The notes below the pieces were generated by a model. That model searched no databases. It was not told the origin of the DNA and saw only the letters and a program-made list of their open reading frames with translations. A DNA stretch of 64,000 bases, from the NCBI GenBank assembly GCA_028277845.1, contig JANQFL010000024.1, positions 120,443-184,442 on the forward strand, read 5' to 3'. The DNA is from Sneathiellales bacterium. Lineage in GTDB: Bacteria; Pseudomonadota; Alphaproteobacteria; JANQFL01. This document shows, in pieces, positions 18,760 through 28,381 of this stretch; positions within the stretch are counted from its first letter, which is position 1, and every line of letters starts with the position of its first letter. The position numbers and the translations under genes are program-made.

Positions 18760-19398
18760 ATGAAGCTTTACGGGTACTATCGTTCATCCGCCGCCTACAG
18801 GGTTCGGATTGCGCTCAACATCAAGAATCTGGAATACGGTCAGGAGAGCGTTCAATTGCGGGACAGGGCACAAAACGCGCCGGCGTATCTCGATCTGAAC
18901 CCGCAAGCTTTGGTGCCGACCTTGATATCCGGGGACGATATCCTGACCCAGTCCATGGCGATCATGGAATACCTGGATGAAAGTCATCCGGAACCGGCTT
19001 TGCTTCCCGCCGATGCGGCGGGCAGGGCGCGCGTCCGTGCCCTGGCGAACATCGTCGCTTGCGATATCCACCCGCTGAACAATCTTAGGGTCCTGCAATA
19101 CCTGACCGCCGATCTCGGCGTCAGCGAGGACGACAAGAACCGCTGGTATCAACACTGGATTGCCAAAGGCCTGCATTCCCTTGAAGCCATGCTGGCCGGC
19201 CATAACGAAACGGGATTGTTTTGTCACGGCGACACGCCGACCCTGGCCGACATTTGCCTCGTGCCGCAGGTCTATAACGCCAAACGGTTCAACTGCGATC
19301 TAACTGCGTATCCGACGGTCGTCAGTATCAACGATGCCTGCTTGAAGCTGCCGGCATTCGACGCAGCCATCCCCGAAAAACAGCCGGACGCGGAATAG
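18760..19398 (+). CDS. maiA: Maleylacetoacetate isomerase (zeta-class GST)
   Basis: This zeta-class glutathione S-transferase isomerises maleylacetoacetate to fumarylacetoacetate in tyrosine/homogentisate breakdown. It is 212 residues, the usual length. The N-terminal thioredoxin fold has YYRSSAAYRVRIALNIK, where the family's SSCS-type glutathione-activating motif appears as SSAA. NPQALVPTL and LTQSMAIMEYLDE bind glutathione, and ANIVACDIHPLNNLRVLQYL is a strong zeta-class signature. No homogentisate dioxygenase or fumarylacetoacetase is in the window, so it may also serve maleylpyruvate in gentisate breakdown. It is probably under the divergent MarR regulator. Confidence 0.92.
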   Translation: MKLYGYYRSSAAYRVRIALNIKNLEYGQESVQLRDRAQNAPAYLDLNPQALVPTLISGDDILTQSMAIMEYLDESHPEPALLPADAAGRARVRALANIVACDIHPLNNLRVLQYLTADLGVSEDDKNRWYQHWIAKGLHSLEAMLAGHNETGLFCHGDTPTLADICLVPQVYNAKRFNCDLTAYPTVVSINDACLKLPAFDAAIPEKQPDAE

Positions 19399-19416
19399 GA
19401 CGGATAACAGACGGGT

Positions 19417-20181
19417 CTAACAGGTCTTGCAGCCCGTCCGTGCTTCGTCGACCAACGATTTGAACTGATCGATTTCGACGAACCCGGGTATCAGGTTGTC
19501 GCCGATCAGGAACGACGGCGTGCCGTTGATCTGCAGCGCTTGTGCGACCTGATGATTGCGCCGGATGATCTGCTCGACTTCCGGTTCGCGCATGTCTTTT
19601 CTGAGCTGATCCAAATCCAATCCAACTTCCGCCGCGACTTGCCACAACCGCGGCTCTGTCAGACTGCCCCGCAGCGCCATCAACGCGTCGTGAAACGGCT
19701 CGTATTTGTCTTGCTTGCGGCTCGCGATGGCGGCTCTTGACGCCAGAATGGACACCGGTCCCAGGATGGGAAACTCCTTGTAGACCAGCCGGATGTTGGA
19801 ATCGTCTTCCAAGGCTTTCTTGACGATGGGATAGGCGCGCTTGCAATAGCCGCAATTGTAGTCGAAGAACTCGACGACGGTGACGTCGCCTTCCGGATTT
19901 CCGCCGACGACACTGTGCGGGTCGTTTCGCAAGGCATCGTTGTGGGCGGATATAACACTGCGCTGCTGCGCCAACTGCTGTTCCTCGCGACGCTTGCGCA
20001 ACTCCGCCAGCGCCTCTTCGAGCACCTCCGGGTGCTCACGCAGATAGTCGCGAACGATTTTTTCGATGGCCGCCTTGTCGGTCGCGTCAACCGCCTCTGT
20101 CTCGTCGGGAGAACAGGCGGCGATCAGCAACGCGGCCAAAATGCCGGCAATAAAACGAAAAGTGTTCAGGTGGTTCGCCAT
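19417..20181 (-). CDS. DsbA-family thioredoxin-fold lipoprotein
   Basis: From ATG 20181 this is a 254-residue predicted lipoprotein: the signal ends in LLIAAC with the lipidated Cys at 23. A charged helix (about 35-75, DYLREHPEVLEEALAELRKRREEQ) precedes a DsbA-like domain. The redox motif is CGYC (C110, C113) in EFFDYNCGYCKRAYP, and the cis-proline loop is GTPSFLIG. Such proteins (DsbA/ScsC/BdbD-like, with an N-terminal oligomerisation helix) oxidise or isomerise disulfides in the periplasm. It ends in CKTC, an extra cysteine pair at the very C-terminus. A GTG at 20196 is an alternative start without a better ribosome site. Confidence 0.9.
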   Translation of the reverse strand: MANHLNTFRFIAGILAALLIAACSPDETEAVDATDKAAIEKIVRDYLREHPEVLEEALAELRKRREEQQLAQQRSVISAHNDALRNDPHSVVGGNPEGDVTVVEFFDYNCGYCKRAYPIVKKALEDDSNIRLVYKEFPILGPVSILASRAAIASRKQDKYEPFHDALMALRGSLTEPRLWQVAAEVGLDLDQLRKDMREPEVEQIIRRNHQVAQALQINGTPSFLIGDNLIPGFVEIDQFKSLVDEARTGCKTC

Positions 20182-20299
20182 TCGAACGATCTTCACAAAA
20201 GCTTATCGGAAGAGATTGTATAGCCGAATTTGTCGAAACGCGCAGTTAACGTCCGGCCTTCTGAAGCTAAGCGGCTTCAATTCGGCGTGATCGCTACCG

Positions 20300-21802
20300 T
20301 CAAATCTGGCTCCTGGTACGTTCGACCGCACTCAGCCAGCCTGTGTACAACGCGTCCCGCCGTGGCGATTCCATACCCGGCAAGAACGTTTTGTCCCGTT
20401 GCCAGTTCCGGCCGATATCCGCCTGGCTACCGAAGAATCCCGTGTGCAGGCCGGCAAGATATGCCGCGCCTAGAGCCGTGGTCTCCGTGACAACCGGCCG
20501 GTCCACCGGTTTACCCAGGACGTCCGCCAGGAATTGCATGACCCAGTTGTTGGCGACCATGCCGCCGTCAACGCGCAGGCCGTCAATCGTCGCGCCATCT
20601 GCTTCCATGGCACCCATCAGGTCGCGGGTCTGAAAGCACACCGCTTCAAGTGTCGCACGAACGATCTCACTGATGCCGGTGTCCCGCGTCAACCCGAGAA
20701 GCGCGCCGCGGGCGTCCGCATCCCAGTAAGGCGCGCCGAGCCCCGTGAATGCCGGTACCAGATACACACCGCCGGTATCGTCAAGCCTTTCCGCGTGCGA
20801 TTCGGTTTCCGAAGCGTGGTCGATCAGCTTCAATCCGTCGCGCAGCCATTGTACGGCGGCGCCGGCAACGAAAATACTGCCTTCCAGCGCATAAGTGGGT
20901 TTGCCGTCGATTTGCCAGGCAATGGTTGTCAGAAGTCTGTTCTGTGAGGTCAATGCCGTATCGCCGGTGTTCAATAGGACGAAACACCCGGTGCCGTACG
21001 TGCTCTTGATCATGCCGGGCGCAAAGCAGGCTTGACCGAACGTTGCCGCCTGCTGGTCACCCGCGATTCCGGTAATAGGGATCGCTGCGCCGAAGTGCTC
21101 GGCATCGCACGCGCCAAACGATCCGCTGGAATCCCGCACCTCCGGCAGGAGAGACTCGGGCACGCGAATGAGATCGAGAAGGGTTGTATCCCAACACCCT
21201 TCGCGAATGTTGTAGAGCAGGCTGCGGCTGGCATTCGTCGCATCGGTCGCATGAACGCGGCCGCCGGTCAGTCGCCACAGCAAATAGCTATCGATCGTGC
21301 CGAAAGCCAAATGGCCTTTGTCGGCTTGCGCGCGGGCTCCGTCCACATTGTCCAGTATCCAGGCAATCTTCGTTCCGGAAAAATAGGGATCGAGCAGCAG
21401 TCCGGTGCGATGCTGGACGTCGTCGCCGTGACCGTTCCGCCGCAAAGTATCGCAAACCAACGAGGTTCTGCGGTCCTGCCAGACAATGGCGTTGTGAATG
21501 GGTTTTCCCGTTGCGCGGTCCCAAACGACCGTCGTTTCCCGCTGATTGGTGATGCCGATGCTGTCGATCCGGTTTGCGATATCGGACGCCTCGATACCGG
21601 CCTGTTCGACGACTTGACGGCAAACGGTCAGGGTATCCTGCCAAATCTGTTCGGCATCGTGTTCGACCCAGCCCGATTGCGGATAGATCTGCGGCAGCTC
21701 TTTCTGCGCAACGTGGCACGGAGTGCCGGTAGAATCGAACAGGATGGCGCGGCTCGATGTCGTCCCCTGATCGATTGCCAGAACGAAAGATTGTTCACTC
21801 AC
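20300..21802 (-). CDS. glpK: Glycerol kinase
   Basis: GlpK phosphorylates glycerol to glycerol-3-phosphate. From GTG 21802 (GGGAGAG about 10 bases upstream) it is 500 residues, the normal length. It contains [18 protein letters not shown], the substrate region [20 protein letters not shown] with [34 protein letters not shown], and [22 protein letters not shown], all FGGY kinase signatures. It lies 25 bp downstream of the M48 protease gene and upstream of the DsbA-like lipoprotein. No glycerol uptake facilitator or glycerol-3-phosphate dehydrogenase is nearby, which is an unusual setting. Confidence 0.96.
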   Translation of the reverse strand: MSEQSFVLAIDQGTTSSRAILFDSTGTPCHVAQKELPQIYPQSGWVEHDAEQIWQDTLTVCRQVVEQAGIEASDIANRIDSIGITNQRETTVVWDRATGKPIHNAIVWQDRRTSLVCDTLRRNGHGDDVQHRTGLLLDPYFSGTKIAWILDNVDGARAQADKGHLAFGTIDSYLLWRLTGGRVHATDATNASRSLLYNIREGCWDTTLLDLIRVPESLLPEVRDSSGSFGACDAEHFGAAIPITGIAGDQQAATFGQACFAPGMIKSTYGTGCFVLLNTGDTALTSQNRLLTTIAWQIDGKPTYALEGSIFVAGAAVQWLRDGLKLIDHASETESHAERLDDTGGVYLVPAFTGLGAPYWDADARGALLGLTRDTGISEIVRATLEAVCFQTRDLMGAMEADGATIDGLRVDGGMVANNWVMQFLADVLGKPVDRPVVTETTALGAAYLAGLHTGFFGSQADIGRNWQRDKTFLPGMESPRRDALYTGWLSAVERTRSQI

Positions 21803-21827
21803 GGCGCTTGCTCTCCCTTGCCGGTTC

Positions 21828-23177
21828 TTACTTTTTCTTCTTCTTGTGCTCGCGGTCGGCGGCGTGCTCGATGTCCTGCGCACGTAACCATCCCGGCGTA
21901 CCGCGCGCCAGTATTTTCAGAGCGCGGGCCGCAAAGCGTTTTGCGTCCAGCCACTCCCCCCGCAGCATGGCCCGCTCCGCGCTTGCCATGGCGGCATTGC
22001 CGAGATCTCCGCTCCGGCCATAAGCCAACGCCAGATGTTTCCAGGCGTTGGCGTTTCTGGGATCCTTGGTCAGAGACCTGCGGATATGTTGAATGGCTTC
22101 CGGCAGGACACCATTGTCACCCGATGCCACGAGCGCTTGGCCCAAAGCCAACTGAATAAGAGGCGCATCGGGCAGGTGACGGTTTGCCAGTCGGTAGGAT
22201 TGGACGGCTTCCGTTACGCGCCCGTGTTCGAACAGCATCTGTCCCTTGAGTTCATGAAAATAAGGATCCTCCGGCATCTCGGCCAACAAACCGTCGATTT
22301 CAGCCAAGGCCTTGGTCAACTCAGGAATACGGTAATAGGCGACGGCCCGCGCATAGCGGGCAGGTATGGATCGGTCGGACTCGGGATAATCCTGAAAGGT
22401 CCGCGCCGGCTGCTCCAGAAATCCCGTCAGCTTGGCTTGCATGCGTTTGAACTGTGTCATCGCTTCGTCGGACGGCAATTTGTCTCGGTACGGAGATTGC
22501 TCGACGAGACGAACCAAAGTGCCTATGCGCTCGCGCGATATGGGATGCGACCGAACATATGGATCCTGATTGACCGACAATAGGGCTTCCTGATCGCCCA
22601 GGATCTCCAGGAACTCTATGAGTCCCCGGGATGATTGCTGGCTGGCTTCCAAATACCGGATTGCGGCTTGGTCCGCTGCCGATTCTTGCGTTCGGGAATA
22701 TTGCAACAGTGACCGCTGCGACAGATGCTGTCCGCCGGCAATGACCGCGGCACCCGCCTGACCTTGCCCGGCCGCCGCCGCGGCGGCACCCAGAACCATG
22801 GCGATGATGGTGGGTACGGAGGCGTTGCTGAGGGCTTCCTGTGTCCGCGCCAGATGCCCGCCGGCAATATGGCCCAATTCGTGGGCAATCACCCCGATGA
22901 TCTGATTGGGAGACTTGGCCCTCAGCAAGAGCCCGGTATTGATGAAAACCCGTTGGCCGCCGACGACAAACGCGTTCAGAAAGGCGTCGTTGACGATATG
23001 GACGCGCACGGAGGACGGGTCCAAATTGGCGGCCAGTGACAGTGGCGTCGTATAGGATGCAATGATATGTTCGATTTCCGCGTCACGGATGAGCGATACA
23101 CCGCGCCGTTGCGCGGCGCTGTCCTGAATGAAAATCACCACGAAACAAATCGAAACTGCGAATGTGAGTATGCGCAT
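21828..23177 (-). CDS. Periplasmic M48 metalloprotease with TPR-like C-terminus (BepA-like)
   Basis: This exported zinc metalloprotease is 449 residues from ATG 23177. The signal peptide [23 protein letters not shown] is followed by the M48 domain. The zinc site is HELGH at 99-103, with a third ligand in [14 protein letters not shown]. About residues 270-430 form TPR-like helical repeats ([44 protein letters not shown]). This is the BepA/YfgC layout, which handles outer-membrane protein assembly and LptD quality control. It ends in a lysine run. Its start interlocks with that of the divergent gamma-glutamyltransferase-like gene. Confidence 0.92.
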   Translation of the reverse strand: MRILTFAVSICFVVIFIQDSAAQRRGVSLIRDAEIEHIIASYTTPLSLAANLDPSSVRVHIVNDAFLNAFVVGGQRVFINTGLLLRAKSPNQIIGVIAHELGHIAGGHLARTQEALSNASVPTIIAMVLGAAAAAAGQGQAGAAVIAGGQHLSQRSLLQYSRTQESAADQAAIRYLEASQQSSRGLIEFLEILGDQEALLSVNQDPYVRSHPISRERIGTLVRLVEQSPYRDKLPSDEAMTQFKRMQAKLTGFLEQPARTFQDYPESDRSIPARYARAVAYYRIPELTKALAEIDGLLAEMPEDPYFHELKGQMLFEHGRVTEAVQSYRLANRHLPDAPLIQLALGQALVASGDNGVLPEAIQHIRRSLTKDPRNANAWKHLALAYGRSGDLGNAAMASAERAMLRGEWLDAKRFAARALKILARGTPGWLRAQDIEHAADREHKKKKK

Positions 23178-24705
23178 TAACACTAGGCGAACCCTCGTAA
23201 TCGGCGTTCACCGTAAGCGGCGGCTGTGTCTCCGTCAACGCGCGGTCGCATCGGCGATGGCCGTTTTCCTTCTGGCGGGTTGCTCGACCGATTCGTCCGA
23301 TATCCCGTTCATTGGCGGCGAGGCGCGTCCCTTCGTGGGCGGCGTTATCGCCGATGAACCACGGGCGGTAAAGGTAGGACAAGGCATCCTGACCGAAGGC
23401 GGCTCGGCGGCGGACGCAGCCGTGGCCATGTATTTCGCCTTGTCGGTGACATACCCCAATGCCGCGTCGTTGGGAGGGGGAGGCGCCTGCGTTGCCTTTG
23501 ACGCCGAAGGCAAGCGGATGGAAAGCCTGACTTTTCCGGCGGTAGAGCCGTCGAGTGGTGGAAAAATTGCCGTGCCCGGCAATCTGCGGGGCATGGTCGC
23601 GTTACATGCCCGGCACGGCAACATGCGCTGGAGCAAGTTGGTTTCTCCGGCCGAAAATTTGGCCCGGTTCGGATTTCCCATGAGCCGGGCTTTGGCCCGG
23701 GTTGTGCGCGACGAGGGTCCTCAGCTGATGGCCGACGCGGGAACGGCACGGTACGCCGTCGATTTGGACGGGAGGCCATTGGAGGAGGGCGACAAGATCA
23801 GCAATCCTGCGCTGGCCGAATTTCTTTCCAAAATCCGGGCGAATCCGTTCGGTATTACATCGGAAATGCTGCGGGAATTGGCGCTTGGCGCACAGGCTGC
23901 GGGTGGCGGGTTGTCCACGGAAGACCTTCAAAGAAACGGTGCCGAGTGGCGTCAGGCGCGTGTTATCCCGTGGAGCGCCCTGAACATCGGCATGCCTGAT
24001 ACCCTCGGCGCGCAGAAAATGCAGAGAATGTGGGAAGAGATGGATGAGGGTGAAACCTTCATCGATGCGAGCCTCACGGAGCGCCCCGCGGTCCTGGCCA
24101 AGGGCATGCAGAAACACTTTGCCCAGCAGAATGCGGCACAGGCTGGAAGCCGTGAATACGGCTCGACAGGTTTCGTTGCCATGGACAGCAAGGGCGCGGG
24201 TGTCGCTTGCAGCGTCACCATGGGGCAACCCTTCGGCGCCCGCGTTTCGGCGCCTGGCAACGGCGTCATATTCGCGCTCGCGCCACAAGGTGAGCACGGC
24301 TATCAAAACGAGCTTGTTCCCATGGTCGGCGTCAACAGGCCGTTCCTGGCCATCCGCAAAAGCACGGCGACACTGTATTTTCTGGCTGCCGGCACGGTCG
24401 AACCATCGAGCGGACCCAATCAGCTATCGACCGTCGTACCCCTCTTTGAGGAAAAAATTGCTATCGATCAGGCCATGGCTTTGCCGCGTATTCGAGTCGA
24501 GAAATCATACATGGCTTTCGAAAGCGGTATGCCGGGGCCAACCATTGCCGCCTTGCGGTCACAGTTCTCTTACGCCAATTCCGTCGACCGGATCGGACGG
24601 ATAAATATCGTCCATTGCCCGGACGGTTATAAGTCCGGTGATGCCGCCAGTTGCCGGTTTCGTGTCGATCCCAGAAGTTTCGGTTTGGCGGCCCGCAGTG
24701 ACTGA
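23170..24705 (+). CDS. Gamma-glutamyltransferase-like lipoprotein, divergent active site
   Basis: This 511-residue protein belongs to the gamma-glutamyltranspeptidase (Ntn hydrolase) family. The N-terminus is basic, then AVASAMAVFLLAGC gives a lipobox with lipidated Cys38. GQGILTEGGSAADAAVAMYFALSVTYPNAASLGGGG is the classic GGT N-terminal signature. At the expected self-cleavage site, where active enzymes have T-[TA]-H-[FYL]-S, this protein has S332-T333-G-F-V, so the nucleophilic Thr is replaced by Ser (or shifted) and the His is lost. The downstream EPSSGPNQLSTVV replaces the usual GGSRI loop. It may be a divergent hydrolase or a non-catalytic homologue. ATG 23128 is an alternative start but gives a longer leader. 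Confidence 0.8.
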   Translation: MRINTRRTLVIGVHRKRRLCLRQRAVASAMAVFLLAGCSTDSSDIPFIGGEARPFVGGVIADEPRAVKVGQGILTEGGSAADAAVAMYFALSVTYPNAASLGGGGACVAFDAEGKRMESLTFPAVEPSSGGKIAVPGNLRGMVALHARHGNMRWSKLVSPAENLARFGFPMSRALARVVRDEGPQLMADAGTARYAVDLDGRPLEEGDKISNPALAEFLSKIRANPFGITSEMLRELALGAQAAGGGLSTEDLQRNGAEWRQARVIPWSALNIGMPDTLGAQKMQRMWEEMDEGETFIDASLTERPAVLAKGMQKHFAQQNAAQAGSREYGSTGFVAMDSKGAGVACSVTMGQPFGARVSAPGNGVIFALAPQGEHGYQNELVPMVGVNRPFLAIRKSTATLYFLAAGTVEPSSGPNQLSTVVPLFEEKIAIDQAMALPRIRVEKSYMAFESGMPGPTIAALRSQFSYANSVDRIGRINIVHCPDGYKSGDAASCRFRVDPRSFGLAARSD

Positions 24706-25858
24706 AAAACGCGTTCCTCCGAAGGTGGCGGCACGAGGCGCCATCGACCCATTTATTGTCATGGAAGTGATGAAGGCAGCCGCGGAACGGGAAGCCGGTG
24801 GCGGCGACGTGCTGCATATGGAGGTTGGACAACCCAGCACGGCCGCGCCCAAGGCGGTCATTGCCGCTGCGCAAAAAGCATTGGCGGAAGACAGAATCGG
24901 CTATACGGACGCACTGGGCATTCCGTCCTTGCGGGAAGCAATATCGGGACATTACCGCGACTATTACGGTGTGAATGTGCCGTCGGAGCGCGTCGTCGTA
25001 ACGACAGGCTCCTCCGGTGCATTTCTTCTGACTTTCCTGTCGGCGTTTGACGTCGGCGACCGGGTTGCCATGGCCATTCCGGGATATCCGGCTTACAGAA
25101 ATATCTTGTCGGCACTGGCCATCGAACCGGTGCTGTTGGAAACCGGTCCGGAATCCCGTTTTCAGCCCACTGCCGAAATGATCGAAGCATGCGGCCCGGT
25201 TGATGGCGTTCTCGTGGCATCCCCGGCGAACCCGACCGGCACCATGCTCGATCACCGCATGATGGAGGAATTGAGCACATACTGTGCAGGCAAGGGAATT
25301 CGCCTGATTGTTGACGAAATTTATCACGGCATCACCTACGGCGGCCGGGCTGAAACCGCCGTCAGTCACAACACCGACATCGTGGTCATCAACAGCTTCT
25401 CGAAATACTTTTCGATGACCGGTTGGCGTTTGGGATGGATGGTCGTACCACCGGATTTGGCCAGGGCGGTGGAATGCTTGGCGCAGAACATGTTCATTTC
25501 ACCCCCCGGACTGTCGCAGCAAGCGGCTGTCGCCGCGTTCTCACAATACGAGGAAATGGACAGAAACGTGGCCCGCTACAGCCGCAATCGTTCCGTGCTT
25601 CTCGAGGAGCTTCCGAAAGCGGGCTTGGACAAACTGGCGCCGTGTGACGGGGCGTTCTACATCTACGCGGATGTGACGCGCTTCACCAACGATTCACCGG
25701 AGTTTTGTTCCCGTATGCTGCATGACATTGGCGTCGCCGCGACGCCCGGGCTCGACTTCGACCCGGTGCATGGTCACCAATATGTACGGTTTTCATTTGC
25801 CGGTTCCACGGATCATATGGTGGAAGCCGCGAAACGTATCCAAACTTGGATCAAATGA
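24698..25858 (+). CDS. Class I/II pyridoxal phosphate aminotransferase
   Basis: This 386-residue fold-type I aminotransferase resembles aspartate/aromatic aminotransferases. It shows MEVGQPSTAAPKAV, IGYTDALGIPSLREAISGHY, SPANPTGTMLD with the cofactor Asn, IVDEIYHGITYGG with the Asp that binds the PLP nitrogen, and the PLP lysine in INSFSKYFSMTGWRLGWMV. YVRFSFAGS near the C-terminus holds the substrate-carboxylate arginine. The GTG at 24698 overlaps the upstream stop by 8 bp, so the two genes are translationally coupled. Substrate is not determinable from sequence. Coupling to a GGT-like protein could suggest glutamate or peptide metabolism, but that is inference. Confidence 0.9.
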   Translation: MTEKRVPPKVAARGAIDPFIVMEVMKAAAEREAGGGDVLHMEVGQPSTAAPKAVIAAAQKALAEDRIGYTDALGIPSLREAISGHYRDYYGVNVPSERVVVTTGSSGAFLLTFLSAFDVGDRVAMAIPGYPAYRNILSALAIEPVLLETGPESRFQPTAEMIEACGPVDGVLVASPANPTGTMLDHRMMEELSTYCAGKGIRLIVDEIYHGITYGGRAETAVSHNTDIVVINSFSKYFSMTGWRLGWMVVPPDLARAVECLAQNMFISPPGLSQQAAVAAFSQYEEMDRNVARYSRNRSVLLEELPKAGLDKLAPCDGAFYIYADVTRFTNDSPEFCSRMLHDIGVAATPGLDFDPVHGHQYVRFSFAGSTDHMVEAAKRIQTWIK

Positions 25859-25860
25859 AA

Positions 25861-25888
25861 AAGGGTGCCGGCTGACGACGGCACCCTT
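25861..25888. terminator. Bidirectional Rho-independent terminator
   Basis: A perfect 10-bp stem, AAGGGTGCCG (25861-25870) with CGGCACCCTT (25879-25888), has an 8-nt loop between the convergent aminotransferase and rne stops. On the minus strand it runs directly into TTTTTCATTTG. On the plus strand it is followed by a moderately T-rich CGGCTTTCATTGTTTG. It probably stops both transcripts, most strongly that of rne. Confidence 0.85.
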
Positions 25889-25909
25889 CGGCTTTCATTG
25901 TTTGTTCGA

Positions 25910-28381
25910 CTAACTCCGGCGGCGCCACCAGCCGCGCCGCTTCGGCTTCGAATCACCTTCCGGCTCGTCGACCGGTGCATCCGTCGACATCTCCATCGGG
26001 GCGGGGGCGGACACGGATTCATCGGGGCTTTCTATCGGTTCCGGGCTGTCCATCGGTTCCGGGTCGTCCACTATTGGCTGAGTCTCGTCGCCGGCTTCGG
26101 GCGCACTGGCTGCCATCGGCATAGACTCATCATTCTCGACGCTTTCCTGCGGGGCCGGTTCCGCACGGGATGCGTCTTCTGAACTCACGTCCGCCGATTC
26201 GGCGCTTCCGTCATCATTTTCGTCCGGCTTGGCGTCCGACTTGGCATCCGTTTTGGATTTGGCAGCCGGTTTGCGGCGTCTCCGGCGCCGGGGTTTGGGT
26301 TTCTCCGCTTCGGCGTCCGCCGCGACCGCGTCCTCAGCCTCGCTGTCCTTGGTTTCCTCCGAAGTGTCCGTCTCTACCGAAGTATCGGGTGCGACCTCGC
26401 CGGTCTCGGTATCCGAATCAGCGGCGCGTTCTTCCTTCGATTTCCGGCGAGACCCACGGCGCGAACGCCGGCGCCGTTTCTTCGGCGCTTCTTCATCCGT
26501 CGTTTCATCGCCGGAATCTTCGGCGCCGGACGCTTGCGCGTCTTCGGCAGCTTCTTCCGTGGATTCGGGTGTATCGGCCGGCGCATCGGATTTCGATTTG
26601 TCCGAACGGCGGCGACGGCGGCGGCGGCTGCGTTTCTTCGGCGCCTCTTCGCTGTCGGCTTTGTCCTCGGTGGACTCTTCAACAGCGCCTTCGGCCGGGG
26701 CTTTTTCTTCCGTGCCTTTGGTTGTCAGGCGGTCGATGCGGTGATCCGGCGGGATCAGGGAATCGTCGGCTTCGACAAAGACCTTGAAGTTGTAGCGTTG
26801 CTCGATCTCATTCAGCATTTCGCGTTTTTGATTGAGCATATACAGCGCAACATTCGTCGGCACATGGACGGTCAGTTCCGAATAGCGTTCACGGATACCT
26901 TCCTCTTCGATCGCCCGAAGTACGTGCAGAACCGTCGATTCCGTCGAACGCACGACGCCGGTCCCGGCACACGCGGCGCAAATATGCGTGCTGGCTTCGA
27001 TGAGACTCGGTCGCATGCGCTGACGGGACATTTCCAGCAAACCGAACGGGCTGATCCGGCCGACCTGGATGCGGGCCCGGTCGACCTTCAGGCATTCCTT
27101 CAGGCGGCGTTCCACATTCCGGTTGTTTTGCGAATCGTCCATATCGATGAAGTCGATGACGATCAGACCGGCAAGATCCCGCAGCCGAAGCTGGCGGGCG
27201 ATCTCCTCGGCAGCCTCGAGGTTGGTCTTGTAGGCGGTTTCCTCGATGTTGCGTTCCTTGGTCGCCTTGCCGGAGTTGACGTCGATGGACACCAGCGCTT
27301 CGGTCGGATTGATGACGATGTAGCCACCGGATCGCAGTGTGACTTCCGGCCGGTACATGGAATCGAACTGCTGCTCGACCTGATACCGGTGGTAGAGGGG
27401 AATGCGGTCCTTGTAGCGTTTGACCCGCACCGCGTGACTCGGCATCAGCATGCGCATGAAATCCTTGGCGGTCCGGTAGCCTTCTTCGCCTTCCACCAGG
27501 ATTTCCTCGATTTCCCGGTTATAGAGATCCCGGATCGAGCGTTTGATCAGATTGGCTTCCTCGTAAATCAAGGCCGGCGCCGTGGATTCGAGGGTCATGG
27601 ACCGAATATCGTCCCACAGCCGCAACAGATACTCGTAGTCGCGCTTGATTTCTGCCTTTGAGCGCTTCATGCCGGCGGTACGCACGATTACGCCCATGCC
27701 GTCGGGCACGGCCAGGGAATTGGTGATTCCCTTAAGGCGCTTGCGGTCCGCCATATTGACGATTTTCCGGCTGATCCCGCCACCCCGCGCCGTGTTGGGC
27801 ATGAGAACACAGTAGCGGCCGGCGAGGGACAGGTAGGTGGTTAGCGCGGCGCCTTTGTTGCCACGCTCTTCCTTGGCGACCTGCACGAGCAGAATCTGCC
27901 GGCGTTTGATGACTTCCTGGATCTTGTAGCGGCGAATGGCCTGGTTCCGACGGGGACTGACTTCTTCAATTTCGTCGCCGCCGAGAGATTCGATCGGTTC
28001 GCCGGATTCCCCTTCGTCGCCGCCATCGGCCTGCGCCTTTTCGCCAGACTTGCGGTCGTCGGCATCGTCTTCGGCCTTGGCGGCGGCCTTATCCTCGGCT
28101 GCCTGTTGCTCGAGCAGTTCTTCCCGGTCCGCGACCGGAATTTGATAATAATCGGGGTGAATTTCGCTGAAAGCCAGGAAACCGTGGCGGTTGCCGCCAT
28201 ATTCGACGAATGCCGCCTGGAGCGAAGGTTCGACGCGAGTCACCTTCGCCAAATAGATGTTTCCTTTGAGCTGGGTTTTAGTTGAGGTTTCGAAATCGAA
28301 TTCTTCTAGACGGTTCCCACGAACCGTCACGACCCGAGTCTCTTCCGAGTGGGTCGCGTCAACAAGCATACGCGTTGCCAT
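25910..28381 (-). CDS. rne: Ribonuclease E
   Basis: RNase E is the endoribonuclease that starts mRNA decay and processes rRNA and tRNA precursors. From ATG 28381 it has 823 residues. The S1 domain begins with GNIYLAKVTRVEPSLQAAFV and carries an acidic insert at about 90-140. The catalytic DNase I-like region has the metal-binding aspartates in LVSIDVNSG and IVIDFIDMDD. The Zn-link cysteines are in HICAACAGTG. The C-terminal third is low-complexity acidic sequence with three arginine-rich blocks (for example KKRSRRRRRRR), the degradosome and RNA-binding scaffold. It ends in GWWRRRS. The leader is long (over 400 bp to the next gene), as for autoregulated rne. The frame extends upstream of 28381 without family similarity. 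Confidence 0.97.
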   Translation of the reverse strand: MATRMLVDATHSEETRVVTVRGNRLEEFDFETSTKTQLKGNIYLAKVTRVEPSLQAAFVEYGGNRHGFLAFSEIHPDYYQIPVADREELLEQQAAEDKAAAKAEDDADDRKSGEKAQADGGDEGESGEPIESLGGDEIEEVSPRRNQAIRRYKIQEVIKRRQILLVQVAKEERGNKGAALTTYLSLAGRYCVLMPNTARGGGISRKIVNMADRKRLKGITNSLAVPDGMGVIVRTAGMKRSKAEIKRDYEYLLRLWDDIRSMTLESTAPALIYEEANLIKRSIRDLYNREIEEILVEGEEGYRTAKDFMRMLMPSHAVRVKRYKDRIPLYHRYQVEQQFDSMYRPEVTLRSGGYIVINPTEALVSIDVNSGKATKERNIEETAYKTNLEAAEEIARQLRLRDLAGLIVIDFIDMDDSQNNRNVERRLKECLKVDRARIQVGRISPFGLLEMSRQRMRPSLIEASTHICAACAGTGVVRSTESTVLHVLRAIEEEGIRERYSELTVHVPTNVALYMLNQKREMLNEIEQRYNFKVFVEADDSLIPPDHRIDRLTTKGTEEKAPAEGAVEESTEDKADSEEAPKKRSRRRRRRRSDKSKSDAPADTPESTEEAAEDAQASGAEDSGDETTDEEAPKKRRRRSRRGSRRKSKEERAADSDTETGEVAPDTSVETDTSEETKDSEAEDAVAADAEAEKPKPRRRRRRKPAAKSKTDAKSDAKPDENDDGSAESADVSSEDASRAEPAPQESVENDESMPMAASAPEAGDETQPIVDDPEPMDSPEPIESPDESVSAPAPMEMSTDAPVDEPEGDSKPKRRGWWRRRS

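Noticed and set aside
26374..26787. Arg- and Pro-rich open frames overlapping the rne tail
   Set aside because: They mirror the repetitive charged codons of the RNase E C-terminus and have no independent support.
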